Shown here: in pieces, positions 23,359 to 35,037 of the stretch
How positions within the stretch are numbered: position 1 is the stretch's first letter
Layout: each line of letters opens with the position of its first letter
Source of the DNA: Dolomedes plantarius
Lineage: Eukaryota; Arthropoda; Arachnida; Araneae; Dolomedidae
DNA length: 64,000 nucleotides
Reading direction: 5' to 3'
Assembly (NCBI GenBank): GCA_907164885.2
Contig: OU015492.1
Coordinates: 197,101,460 to 197,165,459, forward strand
Notes under the pieces: model-generated
Told to the model about the DNA's origin: nothing
Databases searched by the model: none
Seen by the model: the letters and a program-made list of their open reading frames with translations, nothing else
Position numbers and translations under genes: made by a program

Positions 23359-23363
23359 ATATA
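23309..23363. repeat. (TA)n microsatellite
   Basis: An almost pure TA run directly follows the SINE fragment. Confidence 0.9.
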
Positions 23364-25500
23364 AACACAAGGAGAGCGCTATCCATCCACGAGTTTGTTT
23401 GAAATAATGCTTAAAATCAAAGGGAGGGATATATAATTTAGCATTTAATAATTTTATAAATCTCTTAGAAATAAGTAATAACTAAATGGCAAATATTTAT
23501 CCTTCTCCTAGAACACTCGTCTGCACTATGGTCTCACGTTGCATCTGCGATTATTTTAGCACGAGACATCACTCGCTCCTCAAGCTTCAGATTATGAAAA
23601 AATAATTCCTTTATTTGGAGAATCTGTCACTCTTAGTTATAATTTGATATACATTTGGTTAATTATGCTATAGTTAATTTACGACCAGGAGAAATCTTAT
23701 TTGACAGACTGCTAAGACGGATATCATTCGTTTGGTAAAACAGATAAGTCGGATAGGGGGTGGCATTTGGGCACCAAACAAGAGGGAAATATAAGTATCA
23801 AGAGACGATCTGATGGGAAAGAATTCTTTAAACTGATGGCAAAGGGTGGCATAAGATCAACGCCCATGAAAATTCACTTGAAAGGAAAGAAAGAAAATTT
23901 GGTTTGCAATGAAGTCGAAAAGGGGATGTGATCAAATTTATTATAAAGATACCTCATTCAAGTGACACATTCATTGAGTCACATTTCTTCTTTGCTAAAG
24001 TGATTTTGATTAGAAGGTATATATCTGTACGACGTGTAGATCATATACTAGTTTTCAAATTACTATAAACCAAAATTTTCAAGAATGAACATATAAATAT
24101 TTGAAAACGTTTAGTTGTTCAATTAATTACAGAAATGGTAGTATTTTTACTAATTTTCCATGCTGAAAAAGCTTTTGTTTAACAGCTTAATTTATCATAA
24201 TTTCTACAATCATTACCCCAAACATATAAATGCGATGGAAAATTTTAATTTTTTCCTTCGTTGTATAACCTAGGGTATATTAATATGCATTGTCCTTAAC
24301 AAAGTCTGGAGTAGAACTCTAAAGAGTCTCTTTAAAGATAACCTGAAGAATTCAATTCCTTCGAATTTTATTTTCGAACTAAAAAGCATTTTTTTTTGCC
24401 CTGTACCCACACAAAATATGCTAAAAAAAGAACTTTTATAAAATTCAAGAACCAGACCCCTCAAAAGTTAATTAGATTTCATCAGAGCAAAAATCCCTAG
24501 ATTTTTCTTCTCTAAGTACTCGCTGATATTGGAAATGCTGAAACGTGACTTATCAAAATAAATAGTTTCTATTTATTTGACTCAAGGCCTGCGTTTGCTT
24601 TTAATGAAGCTGCAATCATGAGTTGCGATCAATGAGGCCGTGCATGTCAGTCTGAAAAGAGCTATTCAGGCGCATCCCTCGGGGCAAGTTCAAAAGCCTC
24701 TCTTGAAATATCCTTCAAAACAGCCATACGAACTTCCCTAAATATAGTCTAGAAAAATATTTATTCAGAAGATGCGGACTTTAACCTTGAAATATAACGT
24801 AGGAGTATTTCTTATTTACTTTTTAAAATGTCGTAGTAATTGGGTGGATTCGTCTTAAATCCAAGATTTTCATTAAGTAAGATAGAGATAAAAACTACAT
24901 GTGACGTACAGAATTCCTGATTATCAGAGATAATCAATGCATGAGAGTACACAAAATGCATGTAAATGATATGAAAATGCCCCTATATACCTTAGAAAGT
25001 TAACTATTCAGAAATTTAATATTAACTACCACATGTAGCAATTAAATTGGGTTATTAATGTAATAATTAATTAGAATAATAATAAAACCTACTGTGATTC
25101 AAAAATTTCATTTCAGAAAAACTATATGACATTACTTTTTTAACAAATCTATACTGACATTCTTTATAAGTTATGTTATTTAGAGCATTTTTCCTTTTAT
25201 TGTGCACAGATAATCCACTAAATGGACAGTCTGATATTGGATTTAAGTTCAGGGAACTCGCCTCTTCATACTTATTTTTTTTAAATAATTTTTGTACTAA
25301 CAGAAACGGTATATATTTTCAATAAAAATTTTACATTACGTGTTGAAGTCCTCTAGTTTGTTTGGTTTTTATTCAGAAGATAAGATTTCATTGTAATGGA
25401 TTATTTAACAGAGTTTAGGTGATCGCTTTATGTGAAATCCTTAGCACATAAAGAGAAACTAGATAATTTAAAAGTAAATATTCTACTGAGGGCCTTCCGA
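23364..25500. other. A+T-rich non-coding stretch
   Basis: I see no gene. The only recognisable piece is 24540-24620, the partner of the dispersed repeat at 2426-2493. Confidence 0.5.
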
Positions 25501-25509
25501 TACTCAAAT

Positions 25510-25745
25510 TTACCTCTGGAGGTGCGGGGTCAAGTGTTCCGGTCTCGGTCAAGTGTTCCGGTCTCGGTCAAGTGTTCCGGTCGCTTGACTCGGTTCAAAA
25601 TTACGGGACCGGCCCACAGGGGGGTAATGCTGGTCGACTTATACGGTGCTCCCAGAAAAGTGGCCAACAAAACCGCGGTGTCATATGACGGTAATGATAA
25701 TGACCAAGAATACCGTCTCCCGTATATGGGGGGGGGGGGGGGGAG
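25510..25745 (+). repeat. Composite SINE (family C body with family D tail) and short tandem array
   Basis: The left part (25515-25610) matches the body of the SINE at 26565-26942 in the opposite orientation (blocks TGCGGGGTCAAGTGTT and ACGGGACCGG). The right part matches the tail of 23166-23308. Inside it a 19-base unit containing TCAAGTGTTCCGGTCTC is repeated nearly three times, and the segment ends in a poly-G run (25729-25742). Confidence 0.65.
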
Positions 25746-25906
25746 GGTACCTTCCAATACTTAGACGAGTTGAGAAAAAACATGCCTTTGACATGCCTTC
25801 TTACGATATCCTTTTACGTGTCGCAGTAATACTGTTACTTATAACGCTGATGAACGGAAAAAGTATCTTTTCGAAGTATACCACTAATTGCACCATATAT
25901 AACAAT

Positions 25907-26436
25907 TGTAGGGTTCGCGTGTTGCTCAGATGCAAATTTCAGGTAGCTGCGCAGTGCAGGCCAGTCGAAGCGAGTTCGAGCAGGTGTCTGGTCTATTTAA
26001 GTGAGACACGCTGAGTTGGCAAGAGTCCAAGAAGGGAGTGGAGATTTGTACGGTAGTGCGTTACGCTATTAGTAGACATACGAAAGAGTCGAGAAAAGTT
26101 AGATTGAAGGTGATAGCGATATTTAACTGATAGAGCACGTATTAGTATTTTTCCTAGGTGGCTGCAAGAGTTCGATAGTTATTTCAGAGCCCAATGGTTA
26201 CGGGTATTGTTAGTGAACGTATATTCTGCCTGAAAGAGTTCGTTACGACTTTAAAGTTCAGTTTCTTAGTACCGCAAGTTGCGGTACTGTTGTGTTATTA
26301 TTTGAAGCCCCAAGTAGGTCTATATTAGTCTACTCTACATAGAAAATAAAGGAATTATTTTTATTTATGCCTATTACTTTATAGTGTGCCTGGACCGTTA
26401 GAGAATTCACAACGTAAATAAGAAACAGAACCATAT
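25907..26436 (+). repeat. Solo LTR, family 1, copy 1
   Basis: This 530-bp repeat starts TGTAGGGTTCGCG and ends GAACCATAT. ACAAT lies on both sides (25902-25906 and 26437-26441). It matches 31170-31700 almost base for base. It has a TATA-like CTATTTAAG near 25993 and an AATAAA signal near 26345. The empty site is preserved at 26987-27160, which fixes both ends; a 4-bp duplication (CAAT) with an end in TATA is equally possible. Only the LTR remains, consistent with LTR-LTR recombination. Confidence 0.88.
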
Positions 26437-26564
26437 ACAATATTGATCTTAAAAGCATAGAGCCTGCGTTTTCATAGTGTAAACCTTTGTGTCCATCTGT
26501 CTAAGGAAGACTCCAATACAAAAAAAAAAAGTAAAATAGAATCACAACAGACTGTTTTCTAAGA

Positions 26565-26942
26565 TCATGCTTTTATTTCCCAATGGATGGGAGCTGAGCG
26601 CAGGCTCTTCTCCAGGAGAAGCTAGAAGTGGGCGACCACTTTGCCGCCTGCGTTGCCCCCGGGTGCACCACAGGAGGGGGGTCCACGCTGCACCCGTTTG
26701 AAACATACCGGTCTCGTAATTTGGAACCGATTCAAGTGACGAGACCTTAACACTTGACCCCGCATCTCTAGAGGTAATGTTTGGGAAACTGGAGGACCTT
26801 CCAGCTATGACAGATTTTTTTTCCATGCACCAGTCGCCATTAGTGTACACGTCGGCGGTTTTGTCACCGCCGGGCATCGAACCAGCAACTTGCAGATACC
26901 CGGCTGGATGCCTTTGCCGATCGGGCCACCGCGCCCGATCCG
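26565..26942 (-). repeat. tRNA-derived SINE, family C
   Basis: On the minus strand it begins with a tRNA-like head: an A box TGGCCCGATCGG (complement of 26917-26928) and a B box GGTTCGATGCC (complement of 26873-26883). A G+C-rich body of about 300 bp follows. The head differs from families A and B. The ORFs across it are not coding. It lies between the two copies of the duplicated flank. Confidence 0.8.
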
Positions 26943-26986
26943 ATATTCGTGCTTGCTTGCGAGTAATATGCCTAACAATGTTAAAA

Positions 26987-27160
26987 ATATAACGCTGATG
27001 AACATAAATAGTATTTTTTCGAAGTATACCACTAATTGCACCATATATAACAATATTGATCTTAAAAGCATAGAGCCTGCGTTTTCATAGTGTAAACCTT
27101 TGTGTCCATTTGTCTAAGGGAGACTCCAATACAAAAAAAAGTAAAATTGAATCACAACAG
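26987..27160 (+). repeat. Duplicated flank: empty site of the family-1 LTR
   Basis: This segment repeats 25838-25906 plus 26437-26553 without the LTR. The join reads CATATATAACAATATTGATC, exactly the pre-insertion target. The duplication therefore predates the LTR insertion, or the LTR entered only one copy. Confidence 0.88.
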
Positions 27161-27170
27161 AACTTCCTAT

Positions 27171-28498
27171 AGCAAAGCTAGCTTTGCAAAAAAAGGCGGA
27201 AGAATCGGCCCCATTTATATTACATCACTTCTTTAGCATTTCAATTGCTAAACTTTAAAATAAATTATGTTTAAGCTCTAGATTACAGATTAAGGTGGCC
27301 TCTTAAAGGGTTACATAACAGTATTAATGAGGTGTTGCTGCCATTATTTTAAATTTTCCAGGTACTCAGAATCCAGTAATCAATTTAATCAGAAACATGC
27401 GCTATAAATAATTTAATTGAAGGAATGAGTTACGGTTTCTCCTAATATTACTGAGTGGATGTCGTTAAAATATCTTCTCGTTTTTGCGTAATAGTATATG
27501 TCTAACTCCTGATTTATGAACCATATTAAGAGTAAATTGAAGTTCTAAGTCATGATCAAAAAATACATCTTAATCATGTAAAGTAAAATATTAGATACGT
27601 TTTCTCATTTGAAATGAGAATTTCTTTCTTTGTAAAAGCTAAAACCTGTCACATTTATCAACCTCATTAAAGCAGACGTGAAAACAGTGATTTAAGCGTT
27701 GTTGCACCAGATGCTAAATTTAAAAATCCAGTTCGTAATACTCTTAATGTTGAAAAGATAAGACATTAAATTCTTGCAGTGTTGTCTCGATATTTCTTCT
27801 TCTTTCTTTTATAGTTGACATAACCGAGTAAAACGCTTTATGGATGCTTTAAATATCGTGAGTGGAATATTATTTCCGTAAACCCCTGGAGATTATTCTG
27901 AATAGGTGGCCTCAGCAGAAGCTGTGAGAAAACACGAATAGTCACTCTTGATGATTAGTAAAACTAAGAATGGTCGTGTAGAATGTAGGGAATTTATGTT
28001 CCATCAAATATCGTACTTTTGCAGTACTGCACTAAAGAAACTTTGCATACACAATTCTTTTTTCTTCCAGTCATATGGTTTGAACGGGAAGAGACATATT
28101 CATTATTTAAGAAAATGTTTACTATGTAAGAAAACACAAAATTACAACGTACCTGCAATCTAAACAACCCGTTTTTAACTCATTTTTCAAAGGAGTTGAA
28201 ACTTGTTTACATATTCGTTGCATAGCTAGTGCTTCTGCTGAAAATGCGAGCTAATTTTGGGAAATTATTCATTCTATAAAACGTATTACAGAGTAACTAA
28301 GAGTCAGGAAATAATAGTCATAAACACGGAAATATGAAGAGAAATTTATTAAGTTTGCCTCCACATAGCATATCTCTACAGTAACAACACGGTTGTAGTA
28401 GTTTTGAATCCGTAAAAGTGTAGGCGTTATTGAAAATTTTACATTAATCTTTCCTGTTATATTAATGCGGATATGTATGTACATTCATGATAGATAGA
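27171..28498. other. Non-coding stretch
   Basis: I see no gene or classified repeat. The frame 27948-28163 has no family signature. Confidence 0.5.
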
Positions 28499-28756
<258 letters not shown>

Positions 28757-29056
28757 TGTGATAATATTACTAACTACCTATAATCGCCCATTCTGTTCTT
28801 CATCTCTGCCCTGGTAACCCGTCCTTCTTGTCTTGGCGTAAACGCTTCGCCTTCCCACATACTAACTTCCTCCGCCAATTCTGGCAACCTCTCTGACCTA
28901 ATTCTATTTTGGCGCGCTTTGCGGGAGACGCTGGACTGGCTCGAAGACAGTAAGATGTGTTGCTTTACTGTTTAACAAATTAGTTTGTTCCTGAAGCTGA
29001 TTCTATTATTTTCCGGCCACGATGTAATCTACTATTTCAGAGATGTCCATTCGGAC

Positions 29057-29058
<2 letters not shown>

Positions 29059-29137
<79 letters not shown>

Positions 29138-29176
29138 GTACATAGATATATATCATATGTACATATGTGTGTGTGT
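29059..29176. repeat. (TA)n with short GTAT and TG runs
   Basis: A TA run of about 66 bp grades into (GTAT)4 and a short TG run. Confidence 0.9.
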
Positions 29177-31164
29177 ATGAATTACTGGTCACTTGTCCAA
29201 ATACTATCGAGAAGCGTATCATCAGCAACAGCACTTCATGAGTATATGAAACAATATCATAATTTTACTGAAGAGATGATAGACTTTTCGGTAAACACTG
29301 CGTTTTAGGGTCATAGTTATGAGGACAATCGTAATTCAAGGGTATTTATCAGTTAAACCAAATATGAGCCAAATATTAAATTTTAAACAGAAGAAAAATA
29401 GGAAACATTCAGTTTTAAACAGAAGGAACTGAAGTAATAAATATTAATATTTATATTATTCAAAATAAGGTATTATATTTGTTTCTATTTCTATTATTAT
29501 CACAATAATAAATCTGTTATAATTTATTCTAATCGTTTATTATTTCGGTTTGCCTTTTTCTACTAAACATCTAGCTGGCCCCAGCACTCAAAGAAATATT
29601 ATTTTATAATCTTTACATGGACGAATTAAGGTTAAGATATTTGAATGGTCCAAAGGATTTTTTTTAAATATTCAGCATTATATTTCTAGCAAGAATTTTT
29701 GCAGTTATTTTCAATTACTTGTAGTAAGATAACAATGATTTTTATGACAAAACTTTTTCTAGATAATAGGGATAAATTTATCAGAATTTTGAGAATATGT
29801 CAGATGTATTAACAACATAAATTCGTAATAAATATACGCTATGATTGTCCCAATAACAACTGAACAAGATATTTTAATATTAAATTTCTATTTAGAAAAT
29901 TGGAATTTATCACAATTATTTAGTGCTCGATTAGGAAAGATTGAAACTCCCAAACAAAGAAATTAATAACATAAAGTGCAGCCCTTTTGTACTTGCCATT
30001 TAAACGTACCATTAAAAAAAAACTCAGTCAAAATACAAATGTAATAACGTAATGCTTTCTATAAGCCGCAATTACTCAATTACTTTGTCTAAACTGAGGA
30101 ACTAAAAAGCTTTGTATCGTCTTATTTGCTTCCCCTGAGTTCCATGGGGATAACAAAAAGTAAATGTATTCCATCGTATCTCATATTTATTGACGCCCTT
30201 TTGTTGAAATTTGAAAAGAAATAAAGTTTTAGACATCTAATAACATAATATATAAAAATTAAGAAAATTTTTTTATAGTTTTATTAACATTTATATTTCT
30301 GAATTAAACTTATTAGTATGTTAAATGTCATTAGAATTCTCAATTGCTAACTAAGATACCGCATTAGCTATTGGGTAAGATCTGGAAAAGGAGATAGCAA
30401 TAAAGGGTACACGCCGCAAACCTGAATTTTATTTTCCAGAGAAGTTCCATCGGTAAACAACAGACTAGTTTCACGTGATAGCACGATAAAGCTTATCGAG
30501 TTGGACGACCCAAACTATTCAAGTCACATTGTATCCAGAGATTTTATCCGAATCTTCCTTTCAATCACTTAGAATATACTCGCAGGCTCAGGAGATAGCT
30601 ACGCCAGAAATCTTTCTTGTATTCTTTTAGGATGCAAAACAGTAATTTGAGTGTTACATAAATCCCTGAAATTCCAGAGCAAGCGTATATATGATCTTGA
30701 GGTTACAACAGCCTTCTGGGTTAATGACATCATGTTGTGACAAATTTACATTATCCCATAAGTACAGCTAAACATTAATGACATAAATGTTTTTTCCAAA
30801 TAAATGTTGTTTTTAAAGTTTATGCTATCGAGAAAACTCTTTTTAATTGGAATTCTTAAAATGAGAATGTCTTATCTTTTAATTCATTGAATTGTTTTGC
30901 ATACTACAGACATTGCTATCTGAAGAGATATTTTCTCAACTTAATTAAATTCATTTGTTGCGGAAAGTTAGTGATATTGTCTTTTCATCATCAGATTTAG
31001 AGGCTGTATTCTTTGTTAGGGGGTGTACTAATAAATTGCTAAAAACTATAATTGATTTTTTTTTGTGTCTAAGGTTTAATATCCTTTTTGCGCTATGAAG
31101 TGTTGCATTAGAAATCGAATGCTTGTAGTATTTGCTGATTTCAATCTACTTCATTTCTTTAAAA
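29177..31164. other. A+T-rich non-coding stretch
   Basis: I see no gene, RNA gene or recognisable element over this stretch. Confidence 0.5.
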
Positions 31165-31169
31165 AATGT

Positions 31170-31700
31170 TGTATGGTTCGCGTGTTGCTCAGATGCAAAT
31201 TTCTGGTAGCTGCGCAGTGCAGGCCAGTCGAAGTGAGTTCGGAGCAGGTGTCTGGTCTATTTAAGTGACACACGCTGAGTTGGCAAGAGCCCAAGAAGGG
31301 AGTGGAGATTTGTACGGTAGTACGTTACGCTATTAGTAGAGATACGAAAGAGTCGAAAAAAGTTAGATTGAAGGTGATAGTGGTATTTAACTGATAGAGC
31401 ACGTATTAGTATTTAGCCTAGGTGGCTGCAGAATTTCCATAGTTAGTTCAGAGCCCGATGGTTACGGGTATTGCTAGTGAACGTATATTCTGCCTGAAAG
31501 GGTTCATTACGACTTTAAAGTTCAGTTTCTTAGTACCGCAAGTTGCGGTACTGTTGTGTTATTATTTGAAGCCCCAAGTCGGTCTATGTTAGTCTACCTA
31601 GACGTAGAAAATAAAGGAATTATTCATATTTATGCCTATTACTTTATAGTGTGCTTGGACCGTTAGAGGATTCACGGGGTACATAAGAACAGAACCATAT
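31170..31700 (+). repeat. Solo LTR, family 1, copy 2
   Basis: This has the same structure as 25907-26436, differing by only a few percent by eye. It starts TGTATGGTTCGCG and ends GAACCATAT. AATGT flanks it on both sides (31165-31169 and 31701-31705). It keeps the TATA-like CTATTTAAG and the AATAAA signal. It lies about 300 bp upstream of the possible exon at 32002, in the same orientation. Confidence 0.88.
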
Positions 31701-32001
31701 AATGTATTGATATGTGTCTTAATATAGCAGGTAACGCCCGCCTGTCAGAGGAGAAGACTGAAATCGTGGCATCAAATCTTGAGACTGATAATATGCCGAC
31801 TGCCACGTGAGGAGGTGTTTTTTTCTTTCGTATTTTAATTTAGGTATTCCCTACATTCTTTCTTCTCTCTCTTCAAGGACATGTACGGAGTATGTCCGCA
31901 GAATATTTGCTTATTTACTTTATTTGAAAAGACGCTATTTTCTTCCACCATGATATATTTCTGTCGTGTATTTGACTAACTGCTCATAATGACTCATCAA
32001 A

Positions 32002-32216
32002 ATGGCCGGGTTCAAGTGTGTCCACCACGTCCCAGATGCGAGGGTCAACCTCAAACCTCCAGACTTTTACGTTGATTTTGTACCAGCTGGCCTACTGCTG
32101 AGTTATGGGAGAATTTTACTTCTAATGATTATCCCTGGCAAGCTTTTTCTTAAAGAGATGCCGGCAGGAACATCGGAAACCTTTTTAAAATATCCGAACG
32201 TATCAGAAATTTATAG
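32002..32216 (+). CDS. Possible first coding exon of an unidentified gene
   Basis: A 72-codon frame starts at an ATG in good context (AAAATGG) and has an ordinary protein composition: MAGFKCVHHVPDARVN, then a hydrophobic stretch LLLSYGRILLLMIIPG. It runs directly into a consensus splice donor, TATAG followed by GTAAGT (exon end 32216). If spliced there, 215 nt would be coding in phase 2. I do not recognise the protein and cannot see a next exon in this window. A TIR transposon with a nested LTR begins 60 bp downstream and would lie in the intron. It could equally be a chance frame next to a chance donor. Confidence 0.3.
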
Positions 32217-32276
32217 GTAAGTCTTTTGTCGGACATTTTTCACCAGGAAATTGAAAACTTTCAGTGTCATCATCAC

Positions 32277-33531
32277 TAGGGATACGTAATTTTCGTAGTT
32301 ACGAAATTGATGCGAATAAATGCGAAATTTGCCGATATGAGCGAATAAATGCGAAAAAGTATTTTTTTTACTACTTTTCGGTGAAAACTCGGTGATAAAC
32401 GGCTTTTTTAAGCGAAATTAGGTAATAATAGTGATAATTTATTAACTTAATTGTGTAAGGTATACATAAGATTCGATTCACAAGAATCGAACTTTTGAGT
32501 GAAGGAATTAAAGAAGCTGCTTGAGATATGCTAATTTCGGCATACGCGCTTGGTATAAATACCAAGCAGCTTGATTAATACAGGGGTTGAAAGAGGTGTT
32601 GTTAAGGTTGATAGATAAGCGAGAGTAAGCTACGAGGAAAGCAGCTCCAGGTGCTATCCTGCGCTAGTGCTTAGGGGGCCCAAAGTTTACGTGGCAGTAC
32701 TGCTGGTTTGACTCTCTGCTGGTTTGTGAGTATTTGCAAAGTGTATTTCTATTGAATGTTAATACAAGTTCTATTGAATGTTAATATTGAATGTTTCCGT
32801 ACAAGTAGTACGTATGCTTATTGCTGTAAAAGCAATTTTTATATGTGCAACGAATTCAATAAACATTGTTTCACGTATAAACTGTGTTTGTATCAAATTC
32901 AAATAGAGTGCCTCTTAGTATACTCTACAATTGGTTATCTAAGACCATCCACAGTCTTCAACTGAGAAATCTCACTCTCCTTGGGATTTGCTCCGAATTT
33001 CACCCGGACTGTTTGTCAGTACCGCAGTCTAAAAATCTAACTGTAAAAATCATCAAGTTTTGTGAAGTAATTTAGTGGATTTAAGAACGTCTCTTTGAGA
33101 GTCTTCTTTTTTCGTCTCTTCAGGAGAATTTCAGCTACTTACAGTAGTCAACCAAGAGACTCCTGTTGATGTCATACAGATTTTAGTTGCAACGAAATGC
33201 TTCTACCTTAACTTTGCAAAGGCAGCTGTATACAAAGCTTCTATAGTCCCGTTAACAGAGTAGAGGCTGAGATACTTTAGTATGTACTACGTAGTAATTA
33301 ATGACAGAAGGTAAAGACTTAAGGAACATAATGTGGAGACTACTACAAAGTCAGATTTTAACTAAGAATTTTGATACGTACTTATTCAAGTAAGTAAAAT
33401 TGTAATTTTCTTAAATAAATGCGGAACTTTTAAATTTATATATTTTTTTGCTAATAAATGCGAAATTTTATATATTGTAATTTTTTTATTGCGAAATTTC
33501 GATATTTTTATGCGAAATTTACGTATCCCTA
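32277..33531 (+). mobile_element. hAT-like TIR element with TAGGGATACG ends
   Basis: Both ends read TAGGGATACGTAA inward. They are flanked by 8-bp duplications ATCATCAC (32269-32276) and ATTATCAC (33532-33539), one base apart. Subterminal DNA is full of GCGAATAAATGCGAAA and TGCGAAATTT repeats, as is common for transposase-binding regions of hAT elements. No transposase ORF is visible. A family-2 solo LTR is inserted in it. Confidence 0.75.
32454..32929 (+). repeat. Solo LTR, family 2, copy 2
   Basis: This 476-bp LTR starts TGTAAGG and ends CTCTACA. It is flanked by ATTG on both sides (32450-32453 and 32930-32933), a 4-bp duplication typical of many Ty3/gypsy elements. Its promoter region has a TATAAATA box at the centre of a palindrome (GCTTGGTATAAATACCAAGC, 32548-32567), and an AATAAA signal lies near 32859. 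It matches 21948-22379 in the opposite orientation. Confidence 0.85.
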
Positions 33532-33539
33532 ATTATCAC

Positions 33540-34345
33540 ATACCACGAATTTTCTTTTGATCTTTTGTATTGCCAAATACCAAACTTTAATGAACAATCG
33601 AATATAAAAGTATTTCCTCAAACGGTATAATTTAAAAAAATATTTAAAAATTTTCAACGTACCCTGATACATTTCACGCGCTACTTTGAGTAAACGAAAT
33701 ATTTGATTTGAGAAAAGTTTAAGTGTATTTATAAGTTTTCGCTGTCCTTTATCGTAATAAGTTAATACTATTTTCATTGTTTATACAGTAAGTGATGCTT
33801 TTAGTCAGTATCAGTCTCAAATTCATACATCAATAGATTCTGATAACTAAATATCCGAATGCATATATTTCAATTATCTACTCGCAATAACTCTGTTTCA
33901 AAGCTTTCAATGTTCATAGAACAACTAATGTCTTTATGTTTCCATTCGATAGCTTCGATTTACCTGAAAGGTAGGGTACACAAAAGCTCATTCTATGCAA
34001 GTGTTTATTCAATTATGCTAAATTTATATACAAATCCTTTAAGTAAACAGATTATTCCTCGTAATGTAAACTAAAAATATTTTTGTTATATTAATTGAAC
34101 TAATGATAAAGATATATTTCAGAGTATTGATTCAGTTTCAGAACTTCTATTTATTTCAATATTTATGAAGTTTCAATTGTGCAGATTTCTTTTGAATATT
34201 TAAAAGACCTAAAGAGAATATTTAAAAGTATGGCTGTTACCTTAGTTCGACGCAACCATACTTTTATTGAACTGTGTTTAACTCACCTTCATTTAATGCA
34301 AAAATCTTTAAACGTATAAATCACACAAAATAGATAACTTATATA
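33540..34345. other. A+T-rich non-coding stretch
   Basis: I see no gene or element between the two DNA transposons. Confidence 0.5.
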
Positions 34346-34347
34346 TA

Positions 34348-34976
34348 CCGAGTGTCCCAAAAAGGACCGACGATTTGAAAAACCAATTAAAGAAAAACGG
34401 ATGGTGATAGAAATGTACGGTTTGCTGCTTCCTGCTTAGGTAACCAGGGAATTTATTCTCACCAATTTTCAAAATTTAGTTACAAAGTTTGTCAACAGAT
34501 GGCGTTGCTGACTGGGAAAACTATAAAACAATGTTTTCAAAGTAAGACGCATACGCAAAGTGCCATGGATTGGCCTCCCTATTCGCCAGATTTGACGCCA
34601 TGAGATTTTTTTCTTTGGGGGTACCTGAAAGACTAGGTGCATCGTCACAGTCCACAAACTGTAGATGAACTGGAACAGTACATCTCTGCTGCTTGTTAGA
34701 ACATTCAAACAGAAATGTTTGCACGGGAGTCTGCATTTTTGATCTCAGACTGCGCCCCGTTGTTGCTGCAAACGGTGGCTATTTTGAAAACATTGTTTTA
34801 TAGTTTTTCCCAGTCAGCAGTGCTCTCTGTTGACGAACTTGGTAACTAATTTTGAAAATTGGTGAGAATAAATTCCCTGGTTACCTAAGCAGAATGCAGC
34901 AAACCGTACATTTCTATCGCCTTCCATTTTTCTTTAATTGATTTTTCAAATCGTCGGTCATTTTTGGGACACCAGG
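34348..34976 (+). mobile_element. Foldback mariner-family derivative with transposase relic
   Basis: Two inverted arms of about 195 bp (34348-34541 and 34782-34976) pair with few mismatches. They start CCGAGTGTCCC and CCTGGTGTCCC, and TA lies on both sides. The 240-bp centre still encodes the end of a mariner-type transposase: PPYSPDLTP, then a TGA (34600-34602), then DFFLWGYLKD, with the third catalytic Asp at 34603-34605. The first two catalytic regions are deleted. It is a MITE-like internal deletion that kept coding sequence. Confidence 0.88.

Positions 34977-35037
<61 letters not shown>
34977..35037. repeat. (TA)n(TG)n microsatellite
   Basis: A TA run beginning at the target TA of the foldback element passes into a TG run of about 35 bp. 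Confidence 0.92.
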
